From contig CAZZLW010000041.1 in the NCBI GenBank assembly GCA_964654605.1, positions 1 through 46,095 on the forward strand: 46,095 bases of DNA, given 5' to 3'. How positions within the stretch are numbered: position 1 is the first letter of the stretch; the number at the start of each line of letters is the position of its first letter. Shown in pieces: positions 34,405 to 42,826 of this stretch. The notes below the pieces were generated by a model. That model was given only the letters and a program-made list of their open reading frames with translations. It did not search any database and was not told the origin of the DNA. Position numbers and translations under genes: made by a program. This DNA is from Raineya sp964654605 (lineage in GTDB: Bacteria; Bacteroidota; Bacteroidia; Cytophagales; Thermonemataceae).

Positions 34405-35535
34405 CTATCTGTAAAATGAATTTATAGCGGCAATGACACTTGCTTGTTCTTGTGGGGTGATTTCATAATAAAAGGGCAGACGTAGCAAGCAATCTGCAAA
34501 TGTATCGGTATGTGGCAAAACTCTACCATCGTGCTTGCTTGCATAAAATGGGGATTTGTGCAGAGAAAGGTAGTGAAATACAGCCCCAATGCCTTGATTT
34601 TTGAGATGAGCCAACAAGGCAGTTCTTTCTTCCAAACTTTTGCAAACAATATAAAATAAATGAGCATTGTTAGAGGCATATTCAGGGATATAAGGCAGTT
34701 GGATTTTGCCTTTTTGAGCCAAATCGCATAGCCCTTCGTAGTAGGTGTTCCAGATTTCTTTTCGTCTTGCCTGAATATTATCCAAATTTTCTAATTGTGC
34801 GTACAAAAAAGCCGCAATAATATCGGAGGGCAAAAAAGACGAGCCAATATCTACCCAGCCGTATTTATCCACCTCGCCACGAAAGAAAGCACTTCGGTTG
34901 GTGCCTTTTTCGCGTATAATTTCGGCTCTTTTAGCAAATTTTTCATCATTGATTATCAGCATTCCGCCTTCTCCTGAAACTATATTTTTGGTTTCGTGAA
35001 AAGAAAAAGCCGACAAATGCCCTAAACTTCCCAAAGGGATACTTTTGTAATAGCTATCAATGGCTTGGGCGGCGTCTTCCACTACCCAAAGGTTATATTT
35101 TTGAGCAATAGAAAGAATTTTGTCCATATCGCAAGCCACCCCTGCATAATGAACTACTACAATTGCTTTGGTTTGGGGCGAAATAAGTGGCTCAATTTCA
35201 TCAGGATTGATATTGGGGTGTGAGGCATAAGTATCGGCAAAAACAATTTTTGCTCCTCGCAATACAAAAGCATTTACCGTGCTTACAAAAGTATAACTAG
35301 GAGCTATGACTTCATCGCCCTCCTGAATATTGAGCAAAATGGCACTCATTTCCAAAGCATCGGTGCAGGAAGTAGTGAGCAAACACTTCTGAAAACCATA
35401 TTTGCTTTGAAAAAAGTGATGACATTTTTTGGTAAAAAAACCATCTCCTGAAATGTGTTCATTTTCAACAGCTTGCCGAATATATTCGGTTTCTTTCCCT
35501 GTAAAATAGGGTTTATTAAAAGGAATTTTTGGCAT
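34405..35535 (-). CDS. wecE: dTDP-4-amino-4,6-dideoxygalactose transaminase (WecE/RffA-like)
   Basis: A 376-residue PLP-dependent aminotransferase begun at the ATG of MPKIPFNKPYFTGKETEYI. It is of the DegT/DnrJ/EryC1 class. The PLP-binding lysine is in FSFHETKNIVSGEGG, the phosphate-contact region in VVEDAAQAIDSYY, and LLTTSCTDALEMSAILL is the substrate-binding segment. The N-terminal FNKPYFTGKE and SDIIAAFLYAQL are typical of WecE rather than general DegT proteins. It converts dTDP-4-keto-6-deoxyglucose to the 4-amino sugar with glutamate, for surface glycan. The other wec genes are not present here. Confidence 0.9.
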   Translation of the reverse strand: MPKIPFNKPYFTGKETEYIRQAVENEHISGDGFFTKKCHHFFQSKYGFQKCLLTTSCTDALEMSAILLNIQEGDEVIAPSYTFVSTVNAFVLRGAKIVFADTYASHPNINPDEIEPLISPQTKAIVVVHYAGVACDMDKILSIAQKYNLWVVEDAAQAIDSYYKSIPLGSLGHLSAFSFHETKNIVSGEGGMLIINDEKFAKRAEIIREKGTNRSAFFRGEVDKYGWVDIGSSFLPSDIIAAFLYAQLENLDNIQARRKEIWNTYYEGLCDLAQKGKIQLPYIPEYASNNAHLFYIVCKSLEERTALLAHLKNQGIGAVFHYLSLHKSPFYASKHDGRVLPHTDTFADCLLRLPFYYEITPQEQASVIAAINSFYR

Positions 35536-35616
35536 AGATAATTTTGGTATAAAACGCCCCAAAGTAAATAAATTTCAAAGTTTCAACCAAATTTAACAAA
35601 AAAACAACTAAAAAAT

Positions 35617-35647
35617 TTTGAACTACTTTTATATTTTTTTTACTTTG
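35617..35647 (+). promoter_or_regulatory. Promoter of the winged-helix regulator gene
   Basis: TTTG (35617-35620), exactly 19 bases, then TTACTTTG (35640-35647; one mismatch to TAnnTTTG), 26 bases before the ATG. Confidence 0.6.
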
Positions 35648-35673
35648 CAAACAAAAGTAAAATCAAAAATCCT

Positions 35674-35985
35674 ATGAAAGACCTACTAAAACAAATCAAT
35701 AAGGCGTTTGATAATAAAATTCGCTTGGGCATTATGTCGGTATTGGTGCATAAAAAAAGTGCCACTTTCAATGAAATCAAAGACCTAATGGGGCTGACAG
35801 ACGGCAACCTTTCTAGCAATGCATCCGTGCTTGAAGAAGGAGGTTATATTGAAATCAAAAAGCAGTTTATCAAGAAAAAATCAAATACTTCCTACCATAT
35901 TACCGAAAAGGGAAAAATTTCTTTCAAATTACATTTAGATGCTTTGAGCAAAATCATACAAGGCAAATATGATACAAAATCTTGA
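35674..35985 (+). CDS. Winged-helix transcriptional regulator
   Basis: A 103-residue one-domain regulator of the winged-helix type often annotated as MarR/PadR-like: NKIRLGIMSVLVHKKSATFNEIKDLMGLTDGNLSSNASVLEEGGYIEIKKQF is the helix-turn-helix, followed by the wing (NTSYHITEKGKISFKLHLDALSKIIQ). It likely binds DNA as a dimer. Its 3' end overlaps the next gene by 17 bases, so the two products are translationally coupled. In many Bacteroidota such small regulators control an adjacent membrane protein gene; here the partner is a nuclease-fold protein. Confidence 0.87.
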   Translation: MKDLLKQINKAFDNKIRLGIMSVLVHKKSATFNEIKDLMGLTDGNLSSNASVLEEGGYIEIKKQFIKKKSNTSYHITEKGKISFKLHLDALSKIIQGKYDTKS

Positions 35986-36409
35986 TTTGCCCGAATATCA
36001 GCACCAAATTACTCGCAAGGCAGAACAGCTCTGGATTTTTGATACTATTCGGAAAAAATATGTCTTGCTTACTCCCGAAGAGTGGGTAAGACAGCAAATT
36101 GTGTGTTGGCTTTCTGAGCAGTATCATTATCCCAAGAGCCTAATGCAAATTGAAAAGGGGCATTATTATCATCAAAAAGCCAAGCGTACCGATATAGTGA
36201 TTTACGATAGAGAAGGCAAACCTTTTATGCTCGTAGAGTGTAAGGCTATGACTATCAGTCTTTCGCAAGAAGTTTGCCAGCAGGCTTTTCTTTACAATCA
36301 GACTTTGCAAGCTCCTTATGTTCTGCTTACCAATGGGCTTTCTTATGCTTTGATGTCTTTTTCTGAAAATGGTTTTGCTTTTTTGGAAAAAATCCCTGAA
36401 TTTGCGTAG
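35969..36409 (+). CDS. HsdR_N-type PD-(D/E)XK domain protein
   Basis: A 146-residue protein made of a single domain like the N-terminal nuclease domain of type I restriction HsdR subunits (HSDR_N_2). The start region TRKAEQLWIFDTIRKKYVLLTPEEWVRQ is followed by the active-site pattern RTDIVIYDREGKPFMLVECKA (D then E-x-K) and QAFLYNQTLQAPYVLLTNG. The catalytic D, E and K are in place. No helicase, HsdM or HsdS genes are near, so it is not part of a standard type I system. Its function is unknown although it is common in Bacteroidota. Confidence 0.88.
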   Translation: MIQNLDLPEYQHQITRKAEQLWIFDTIRKKYVLLTPEEWVRQQIVCWLSEQYHYPKSLMQIEKGHYYHQKAKRTDIVIYDREGKPFMLVECKAMTISLSQEVCQQAFLYNQTLQAPYVLLTNGLSYALMSFSENGFAFLEKIPEFA

Positions 36410-36452
36410 AAATTAAGCCTCTTGTGGCTCAACTTTTCAAACTGGTTTGGGT

Positions 36453-39338
36453 ATGTTTAAGTTTTTCAGAAATCTTAATTTAAGTGCTAAATTTTTGCTT
36501 TTTGCAACGCTGGTACTTGTGGTGATTTTTAGCGGTTTGGCAGTTTGGATTTACAACACCGACCGACAAGGTACCATTCAGAGCGTTGATAACCGAATGT
36601 ATAGCCAACTGGAAGATTTGGTTACGCTTTTGGAACTTGAATACCGTGCCAAACAGCAAGAAATGGAAAAAGCTTTGCGAGTAGCTTCCAGTAGGGTAAA
36701 AACTTTGGGAGCTATTCAGGAGCAGGAAGAAAAAGTGCAAATGGTGGCTATCAATCAGGCAACACAAACACAAAAAGTAGTGGAAGTGAGGAAATGGTTT
36801 TTGAGAGGCTCTTTGGTGCAAGAAAATAGTAAAATTGTAGATAGTATTGCGGCTCTAGTAGGCAGTCAGGTGGCTATTTTTCAGAAAATTCCCGAAGGAT
36901 ATATGCGAATTGCTACTACCGAAATAAGCCCTAAAAGCAATAAAAGAATGGAGGGGGTGTATTTGCCTATGGGAAATACTATTGTGCAAACCATAGAAAG
37001 AGGACAAACCTTTAAGGGAAGAGTTTTACAAAACAATGAGTATTTTATTGTTGCGTATGAGCCTTTGCGTGTAGAAGGCGAAATCAAGGGTATGATATAT
37101 GCAGGCGTAAAAGAGAAAGATGTAACTTTCTTACGCAAAAAATTTAAAGAGAAGAAATATTACGTTTCGGGCTATCCTTTTGCTATGCACATTAGCGGAG
37201 AGTATGTTATTCACCCTATTTTTGAGGGAAAAAATGCTGAAAAACGCTTTATTGACTATGCTCAAAAAAATAAACGTGGAAAATATCGCTATCGTTATCC
37301 CAACAATGAGGAGGGAGTTTGGAAATGGACTTATTTTACTTATTACGAACCCTTTGAGCTGATTGTAGGAGCGACCATAGATGAGGCTCAACTCTTAGAT
37401 GATTCTTTGGAAAAAGCTCGCAATACGCTACTGATTGGGTTTATTTTGGCTCTTTTGGTGTTTCTCTTGGGGTTTGGTACGATTGTAAATTATATTGCCA
37501 GCTCTATTCGTAAAATTATTGATAATTTGCGATTGATGTCCGAGGGCAGAAAAACAGAAAAAATCCCCGTAACCTCCCAAGATGAAATTGGTGTAATGGC
37601 AGAATCGCTCAATAAACTGATTGATGGTTTTGAAAGCTACAAAAACTTTGCTTTAAGTATTGGAAATAGAGAATTTGAGGCTAATTTTACACCTTTAAGC
37701 CAAGATGATGAATTAGGCAACTCGCTTTTAGAGATGAGAAACAATCTGAAAGCCGCTACCGAAAAAGAGCAACGAGAAAAGTGGCTTACAGATGGCTTTA
37801 CACAATTTGCGGAGATTTTGCGTCAGAATAATGATAACATAGAAGCCTTGTGTTTGGATATTATCACCAATCTTGTCAAGAAACTGAATGCCAATCAAGG
37901 AGGAATTTTCTTGCTAAAAAACCTTAATAAACCAACCGAAAACGAAGAAGAGAGCGAAAAAATCTTGGAAATGGTAGCCTGCTATGCTTACGACCGTCCG
38001 AAAATGATGAGGAAAACCGTGAAAGCAGGCGAGGGGCTTATTGGGCAATCTTTTCAGGAAGCGGATATTTTGAATATTCGTGAAATTCCTCAAAACTATA
38101 TGCACATTACTTCGGGCTTGGGCGGAGCTAATCCGAATAATATTCTAATCGTTCCATTGCGTACTAATGAAATTACACTGGGCGTTGTGGAACTCGCTTC
38201 TTTTGATTATTTTGATGATTTGAGCGTAGAATTTGTTGAAAAAGTTTCTGAAAGTATCGCTATTACCATTTTTACGGTTACCAGTAACTTACAAACGCAA
38301 ATGCTTCTCAAAGAATCGCGTCAGCTTACCCAAGAAATGCGAGAAAAAGAAGAAGAAATGCGTCAGAATGTAGAAGAATTGGAGGCAACTCAAGAAGAAA
38401 TGCGTAAAAATGAAAAAGAACTCAAAAGGGTACTTTTTGATGCCAAAAGTCAGAAAGAGCAAATGGATTCGCTCATCAATAATACTGAAGATTATATTGT
38501 AGCTTTGGATAAAGACTATAAGGTGGTTATTTTTAATGAAGTTGCTAAAAATTGGCATTATGAAAGAACCTATAACAAAATGACGATTGGAGTTAGCTTT
38601 TTGGGCTTTCTGCAACCTGAAGAGATAATTCATTTCAAAGAAAATTATAGTAGAGCCTTGCTGGGTGAGCGTTTTGCTGTTGAGGAAAAAATTGGAGAAA
38701 AAATCTATGAGTTTCGCTATAATCCGATGCAAGACGACCAAGGAAAGGCAGTCGGGGTTTCTATTTTTGGCAGAGATATTTCAGAACGCAAGTTTGCCGA
38801 ACAAAATTTGCGTCTGCAACTGCTTGAACTTCAAGAAGCTGAGGAGCAACTGCAAAAACAACTCAAAAACCTTCAAGAAACTACCGAAGAGGCTCGTAAG
38901 AAACTCTTTGCTTTGGAGCAATACGATAAAGCCCTTGCGGAAAGCAAATTTGTAAGGGTTGAGTTTAGTTTGGACGCAGTGATTACGCAAACTAACCCAA
39001 CTTTTTGCAATCTAACGCAACTGGAAAGTCAGGAAATTATTGGCAAAGTGCATAAAGAACTCCTTGAAGCCGAAGAGGCTAACTCGCCTGCTTATTTGGA
39101 GTTGTGGCGAAATGTAAGAGTGGGAATTTCGCAGATGGTTGAGCAAAAATACCAAGATAAATACGGACAAGAACTCGTTGTGTATAGCCATTTTATTCCT
39201 ATTAAAAATCAGGGAGGAAAAGTATTGAGTATCTTGCAAATAGGGGTAGATATTACGCCATTCAGGTTACAAGAAAAAGCCTTGCAGGTGCGTATTGAAA
39301 AGTTACAAAAAGAAATAGACAGACTACAATCATCATAA
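36453..39338 (+). CDS. Cache-HAMP-GAF-PAS-PAS sensor protein without kinase domain
   Basis: A 961-residue membrane sensor begun at ATG 36453; the longer frame needs TTG. Residues below count from that upstream TTG. TM1 spans about 14-36. A large periplasmic Cache 3/Cache 2-type domain follows (about 40-325, with GYMRIATTEISPKSN and GEYVIHPIFEGKNAEKRF). TM2 is about 327-350, then HAMP (to 440), GAF (about 450-615), a highly charged coiled coil (about 620-665), PAS 1 (670-790, ending GVSIFGRDISERKFAE), another coiled coil and PAS 2 (840-945, ending ILQIGVDITPFR). The chain stops after a short coiled coil with no HisKA, HATPase, GGDEF or phosphatase domain. The output partner must be supplied in trans. 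Confidence 0.88.
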   Translation: MFKFFRNLNLSAKFLLFATLVLVVIFSGLAVWIYNTDRQGTIQSVDNRMYSQLEDLVTLLELEYRAKQQEMEKALRVASSRVKTLGAIQEQEEKVQMVAINQATQTQKVVEVRKWFLRGSLVQENSKIVDSIAALVGSQVAIFQKIPEGYMRIATTEISPKSNKRMEGVYLPMGNTIVQTIERGQTFKGRVLQNNEYFIVAYEPLRVEGEIKGMIYAGVKEKDVTFLRKKFKEKKYYVSGYPFAMHISGEYVIHPIFEGKNAEKRFIDYAQKNKRGKYRYRYPNNEEGVWKWTYFTYYEPFELIVGATIDEAQLLDDSLEKARNTLLIGFILALLVFLLGFGTIVNYIASSIRKIIDNLRLMSEGRKTEKIPVTSQDEIGVMAESLNKLIDGFESYKNFALSIGNREFEANFTPLSQDDELGNSLLEMRNNLKAATEKEQREKWLTDGFTQFAEILRQNNDNIEALCLDIITNLVKKLNANQGGIFLLKNLNKPTENEEESEKILEMVACYAYDRPKMMRKTVKAGEGLIGQSFQEADILNIREIPQNYMHITSGLGGANPNNILIVPLRTNEITLGVVELASFDYFDDLSVEFVEKVSESIAITIFTVTSNLQTQMLLKESRQLTQEMREKEEEMRQNVEELEATQEEMRKNEKELKRVLFDAKSQKEQMDSLINNTEDYIVALDKDYKVVIFNEVAKNWHYERTYNKMTIGVSFLGFLQPEEIIHFKENYSRALLGERFAVEEKIGEKIYEFRYNPMQDDQGKAVGVSIFGRDISERKFAEQNLRLQLLELQEAEEQLQKQLKNLQETTEEARKKLFALEQYDKALAESKFVRVEFSLDAVITQTNPTFCNLTQLESQEIIGKVHKELLEAEEANSPAYLELWRNVRVGISQMVEQKYQDKYGQELVVYSHFIPIKNQGGKVLSILQIGVDITPFRLQEKALQVRIEKLQKEIDRLQSS

Positions 39339-39366
39339 CTTTCTAGTTTTATTGTATTCATCTTTT

Positions 39367-39409
39367 ACTTGCAGTCAAGATAGCTAAAAAATTGATTGCA
39401 AGTTTTTTA
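39367..39409 (+). terminator. Intrinsic terminator after the sensor gene
   Basis: A 12-bp stem (39367-39378 with 39392-39403, one G-U pair) is followed by TTTTTT. It separates the sensor gene from the ATPase-DUF4276 module. Confidence 0.75.
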
Positions 39410-39543
39410 ATAATTATTAAATTTGATAAACAAAAAACTTTGTAATTCAAAGTAAATAAAAACAAAATCAAATGAAAAATAAAAACAAAACTCACGCAGT
39501 TTTGGAGAAAATTTTGGAAATTTGGCAAAATTTCTACAAGACT

Positions 39544-40620
39544 ATGGCAAGACTAATTGATTATGTTCAAATAGAAGGGTATAAGTCAATCAAAAGTCAG
39601 AAAATAGATTTGAAGCCCATAAATATACTGATTGGTGCAAATGGGGCAGGAAAAAGTAATTTGCTTTCTTTCTTTGAATTTGTAAAACATATTTACAACC
39701 AAAATTTGCAAAAATACATTGCCTTGCAAGGAGGAGTAGAGAAAATTTTGCATAAAGGTATCAAAAATACCCAAAAATTGAGTTTTGAACTTGAATTTGA
39801 AAATGAAAATAATGGCTACGAAGCAAATTTGATTTTAGGTAACGAAGGACTTATTTTTGAAAAAGAATTGCTGATTTACAAAAACAAAAAAGACGTGAAT
39901 ATAACTTCATTTTCAAATGAGAGCAATTTGAAAAATGCAGATAATTTTCGTAAAAAATATGTAATAAAATATTTGGAGAGCTTTCAAAAATATCACTTTC
40001 ACGATACAGGCAGAAATTCGGCATTTAATCATACTTCACATATAGAAAACGATATTTACTACCTTTATCCAAGAGGAGAAAATTTAGCGGCTTTTTTATG
40101 GTATCTGAAAGAAGAACATTTACAAAGCTACAATTTAATTGTGGCGACCATTAGAAGCATTGCACCATATTTTTTAGATTTTTATTTAAAGCCCAATGCA
40201 GAAGGTTATGTTCGCCTTCAATGGCTCAATCGTTATAGTGAAAGTGTTTATGGAGTTACTGATTTTTCTGATGGAACAATTCGTTTTATTGCTTTGGCAA
40301 CCTTATTTTTACAGCCTAACCCTATAAAAACAATCATTCTTGATGAACCCGAACTCGGTTTACATCCCTTTGCTATTGCAAAATTGACGGGTATGATAAA
40401 AAGTGCTGTTCAAAAAGAAGCCCAAGTTATTATTGCAACACAATCTGCTGATTTAATTAGTTATTTTGAACCACAAGATATTCTTGCGGTTGATTTAGAT
40501 GATGGAGAAAGCATTATTCAAAGGCTGAATGAACAAGAACTATCAGAGTGGCTTAAAGAGTATAATCTGGGTGATTTATGGAAAAGAAACATCATTAGAA
40601 ATGCTCAACCATTTGTATAA
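39544..40620 (+). CDS. AAA15/OLD-type ABC ATPase of a two-gene module
   Basis: A 358-residue ATPase started at ATG 39544 (MARLIDYVQIEGYKSIKSQ), matching the usual N-terminus of this class; the frame stays open 24 codons further upstream to 39472. Walker A is GANGAGKSN (residues 31-39). The ABC-type signature FSDGTIRFIALATLFL, Walker B IILDEPELGLHP and the His/Gln switch IIATQSADL are all intact. It resembles the COG4637/AAA15 predicted ATPases, relatives of the ATPase half of OLD nucleases and of AriA in PARIS. It lacks a fused TOPRIM domain; the next gene begins on the base after its stop and supplies a TOPRIM-like protein. Confidence 0.88.
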   Translation: MARLIDYVQIEGYKSIKSQKIDLKPINILIGANGAGKSNLLSFFEFVKHIYNQNLQKYIALQGGVEKILHKGIKNTQKLSFELEFENENNGYEANLILGNEGLIFEKELLIYKNKKDVNITSFSNESNLKNADNFRKKYVIKYLESFQKYHFHDTGRNSAFNHTSHIENDIYYLYPRGENLAAFLWYLKEEHLQSYNLIVATIRSIAPYFLDFYLKPNAEGYVRLQWLNRYSESVYGVTDFSDGTIRFIALATLFLQPNPIKTIILDEPELGLHPFAIAKLTGMIKSAVQKEAQVIIATQSADLISYFEPQDILAVDLDDGESIIQRLNEQELSEWLKEYNLGDLWKRNIIRNAQPFV

Positions 40621-41277
40621 ATGCAAAGGATATTGATTATTTGTGAAGGACAAACAGAGCAAGAGTTTTGCAACAATCTGCTAAAACCTTATTTTGGGAA
40701 TAAAAACAAACTCATTCAAACTCCTCTTATCAAAAAATCGGGTGGAGGAATTGTTCCTTGGTGGAATTTGAAAAATCAGATTGAAAAACATTTACTACAA
40801 GAAAAAAATGCTTATGTTACAACTTTCATTGATTACTTTGGACTTGGAGATAGCTTTCCTGCGTGGGAAGAAAGCAAAAGACTGAATGATAAAAATAAAA
40901 AAGTGGAAATGCTTGAAAAGGCTATGAAAGATGATTTACCAAATAATTTGCAAGACAGATTTTTACCCTATATCCAACTGCACGAATTTGAAAGTTTGCT
41001 TTTTTATGATATGAGTATTTTTGAAAAATGGATACTTGAAAAAGATATTTTGGACAAACAAAATTTAACAGATACACTGAAAAGCTATTCAAATTCTGAA
41101 CTAATCAACGATACGAATCCGCCTTCTTACCGATTGAAACAAAGCATAAAAGGGTATGATAAAGTTTTGTGTGGAAGTATTTTTGCTATGGAAATAGGAT
41201 TAGAAAATATCAAAATTAGAAATCCAAGATTTGCAAGTTGGATTGAAATATTACTAAATTTGAAGCCTTTATCATAA
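40621..41277 (+). CDS. DUF4276 TOPRIM-like protein, partner of the AAA15 ATPase
   Basis: A 218-residue DUF4276 protein. The N-terminal strand and TOPRIM-like glutamate are in ILIICEGQTEQEF (E9). Other family signatures are TTFIDYFGLGDSFPAWEE, YIQLHEFESLLFYDM, PPSYRLKQSIKGYDKVLCG and NPRFASWIEILL. DUF4276 is regarded as related to the TOPRIM fold and to RloB-like proteins. Its ATG directly follows the TAA of the ATPase gene (no spacer), which indicates coupled translation and a fixed ratio. The pair mimics a split OLD nuclease. It lies 11 bases upstream of gatB, so it probably shares a transcript with an essential gene. Confidence 0.87.
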   Translation: MQRILIICEGQTEQEFCNNLLKPYFGNKNKLIQTPLIKKSGGGIVPWWNLKNQIEKHLLQEKNAYVTTFIDYFGLGDSFPAWEESKRLNDKNKKVEMLEKAMKDDLPNNLQDRFLPYIQLHEFESLLFYDMSIFEKWILEKDILDKQNLTDTLKSYSNSELINDTNPPSYRLKQSIKGYDKVLCGSIFAMEIGLENIKIRNPRFASWIEILLNLKPLS

Positions 41278-41288
41278 AGCATAAGATT

Positions 41289-42740
41289 ATGGAAATTCAA
41301 GAAAAATACGAACTTGTGATAGGTTTAGAGGTTCACGCTCAACTCAGAACACAAGCCAAAGCCTTTGCCCCCGAAGTGGCAAGCTATGGCGATTTGCCTA
41401 ATACCAATATTAGTGTTGTTACGCTTGCACACCCGGGCGTTTTACCCAAAGTCAATAAAAAAACTTTTGATTATGCTATCCGTATGGGGCTTGCACTGAA
41501 TTGCGAAATTACTCCCTACACAATTTTTGCCCGAAAGAATTATTTTTACCCCGATTTGCCCAAAGGATACCAAATTACACAAGATAAAACGCCCATCTGC
41601 AAAAATGGTAAGTTACTTATCAATGTTAAAGAACAAAACAATCGTCAGAAATGGATAGGTATCACACGTATACACATAGAGGAAGACGCAGGTAAATCTT
41701 TGCATATTGAAGGTTTTGATGAAAGTTTCATTGACCTCAATAGGGCAGGGGTGCCACTGATTGAAATTGTTTCCGAGCCAGATATTCGCACCCCCGAAGA
41801 AGCCTATTGGTACTTGTATGAAATCCGAAAACTTGTCAGATACCTTGATATTTGTGACGGTAATATGGAAGAGGGGTCTTTGCGTTGTGATGTGAATGTT
41901 TCGGTGCGTTTGCGAGGAACAGAAAAATTTGGTACAAGGGTAGAAGTTAAAAACTTGAACTCTTTTACCAACGTAAAAAGAGCCATTGAGTACGAATTTA
42001 AGCGACAAACAGAACTTTTGGAAAAAGGCGAAAGTTTCCCCCAAGAAACCCGAATGTTTGATGCTACTATGGGCGAAACATACAGCTTGCGAACCAAAGA
42101 AACACTCAACGACTATCGCTATTTCCCTGAACCCGATTTAGCTCCTGTGCTGGTGGATAAGGCTTGGATTGAACGCATACGAGCCGAAATGCCTGCTTTG
42201 CCTCGCCAGCTTTACGATAAATTTACCCAATCGTATGGATTAAACGACTACGATGCCTCTCAGCTAACCGATGAGAAACCTACGGCACTTTATTTTGAAG
42301 AAGTTTGTAAATTTACTAAAAACAAAAAAGCCGCCGCCAACTGGATTTTAGGGGCTGTCAGAGCCTACTTGAACGAACTCACAATGGATATTACAGAATT
42401 TCCAATTTCTGCGGAAAATCTTGCGGGGCTTATCAATTTAATTGACGAAGGAAAAATCAATAACAATATCGGTAAGCAAGTTTTTGCTAAAATGCTTGAA
42501 AATCCTACCAAAACGGCTCTGCAAATCGCACAAGAAGAAAACTTGGTAGTTGAAAGTAACGAAAATGAGCTTTTGGGGCTTGTAAAGCAGGTACTTGGCA
42601 AATATCCTGAAAAAGTTGAGGAGTATAAAAAAGGCAAAAAAGGTTTATTAGGACTTTTTGTAGGAGAAGTAATGAAAGCCACAGGCGGTAAAGCAGACCC
42701 CAAACTCACCAACCAACTTCTTATGAAAGAGTTGAGTTAA
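41289..42740 (+). CDS. gatB: Asp-tRNA(Asn)/Glu-tRNA(Gln) amidotransferase subunit B
   Basis: A 483-residue kinase/amidotransferase subunit that converts mischarged Glu-tRNA(Gln) and Asp-tRNA(Asn) into the correct amide forms. The cradle domain has YELVIGLEVHAQLRT, FARKNYFYPDLPKGYQITQ, RIHIEEDAGKS, DLNRAGVPLIEIVSEPDI, GNMEEGSLRCDVNVSVR and EVKNLNSFTNVKRAIEYE. The helical and YqeY-like C-terminal domain ends with LGLFVGEVMKATGGKADPKLTNQLL. All is intact and of normal length. gatA and gatC are not in this window. Upstream it is nearly contiguous with the ATPase-DUF4276 pair. Confidence 0.97.
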   Translation: MEIQEKYELVIGLEVHAQLRTQAKAFAPEVASYGDLPNTNISVVTLAHPGVLPKVNKKTFDYAIRMGLALNCEITPYTIFARKNYFYPDLPKGYQITQDKTPICKNGKLLINVKEQNNRQKWIGITRIHIEEDAGKSLHIEGFDESFIDLNRAGVPLIEIVSEPDIRTPEEAYWYLYEIRKLVRYLDICDGNMEEGSLRCDVNVSVRLRGTEKFGTRVEVKNLNSFTNVKRAIEYEFKRQTELLEKGESFPQETRMFDATMGETYSLRTKETLNDYRYFPEPDLAPVLVDKAWIERIRAEMPALPRQLYDKFTQSYGLNDYDASQLTDEKPTALYFEEVCKFTKNKKAAANWILGAVRAYLNELTMDITEFPISAENLAGLINLIDEGKINNNIGKQVFAKMLENPTKTALQIAQEENLVVESNENELLGLVKQVLGKYPEKVEEYKKGKKGLLGLFVGEVMKATGGKADPKLTNQLLMKELS

Positions 42741-42771
42741 TATCTCGGTTCAAATTTTTTTCTAAAATTTC

Positions 42772-42802
42772 TTTCAACTAACCATTTGGTAACTTACCTT
42801 TG
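42772..42802 (+). promoter_or_regulatory. Promoter of the STAND-like ATPase gene
   Basis: TTTC (42772-42775; one mismatch to TTTG), exactly 19 bases, then TACCTTTG (42795-42802; perfect TAnnTTTG). The -7 box sits in the loop of a long inverted repeat. Confidence 0.55.
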
Positions 42803-42825
42803 AGTAACTTACTAAATGGTTAGTT
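42776..42825. promoter_or_regulatory. 17-bp inverted repeat enclosing the promoter (operator candidate)
   Basis: AACTAACCATTTGGTAA (42776-42792) and its complement with one mismatch (42809-42825) surround the -7 box and end two bases before the ATG at 42827. The 9-mer GTAACTTAC also occurs twice inside (42789-42797 and 42804-42812). Because transcription should start within the dyad, an RNA hairpin cannot form from both arms, so a DNA-level operator is more likely. Confidence 0.6.
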
Positions 42826-42826
42826 T

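Noticed and set aside
39472..39543. N-terminal extension of the AAA15 ATPase (24 more residues)
   Set aside because: The frame is open, but homologues of this class begin close to MARLIDYxxIEGYKSI; the extension is kept only as an alternative.
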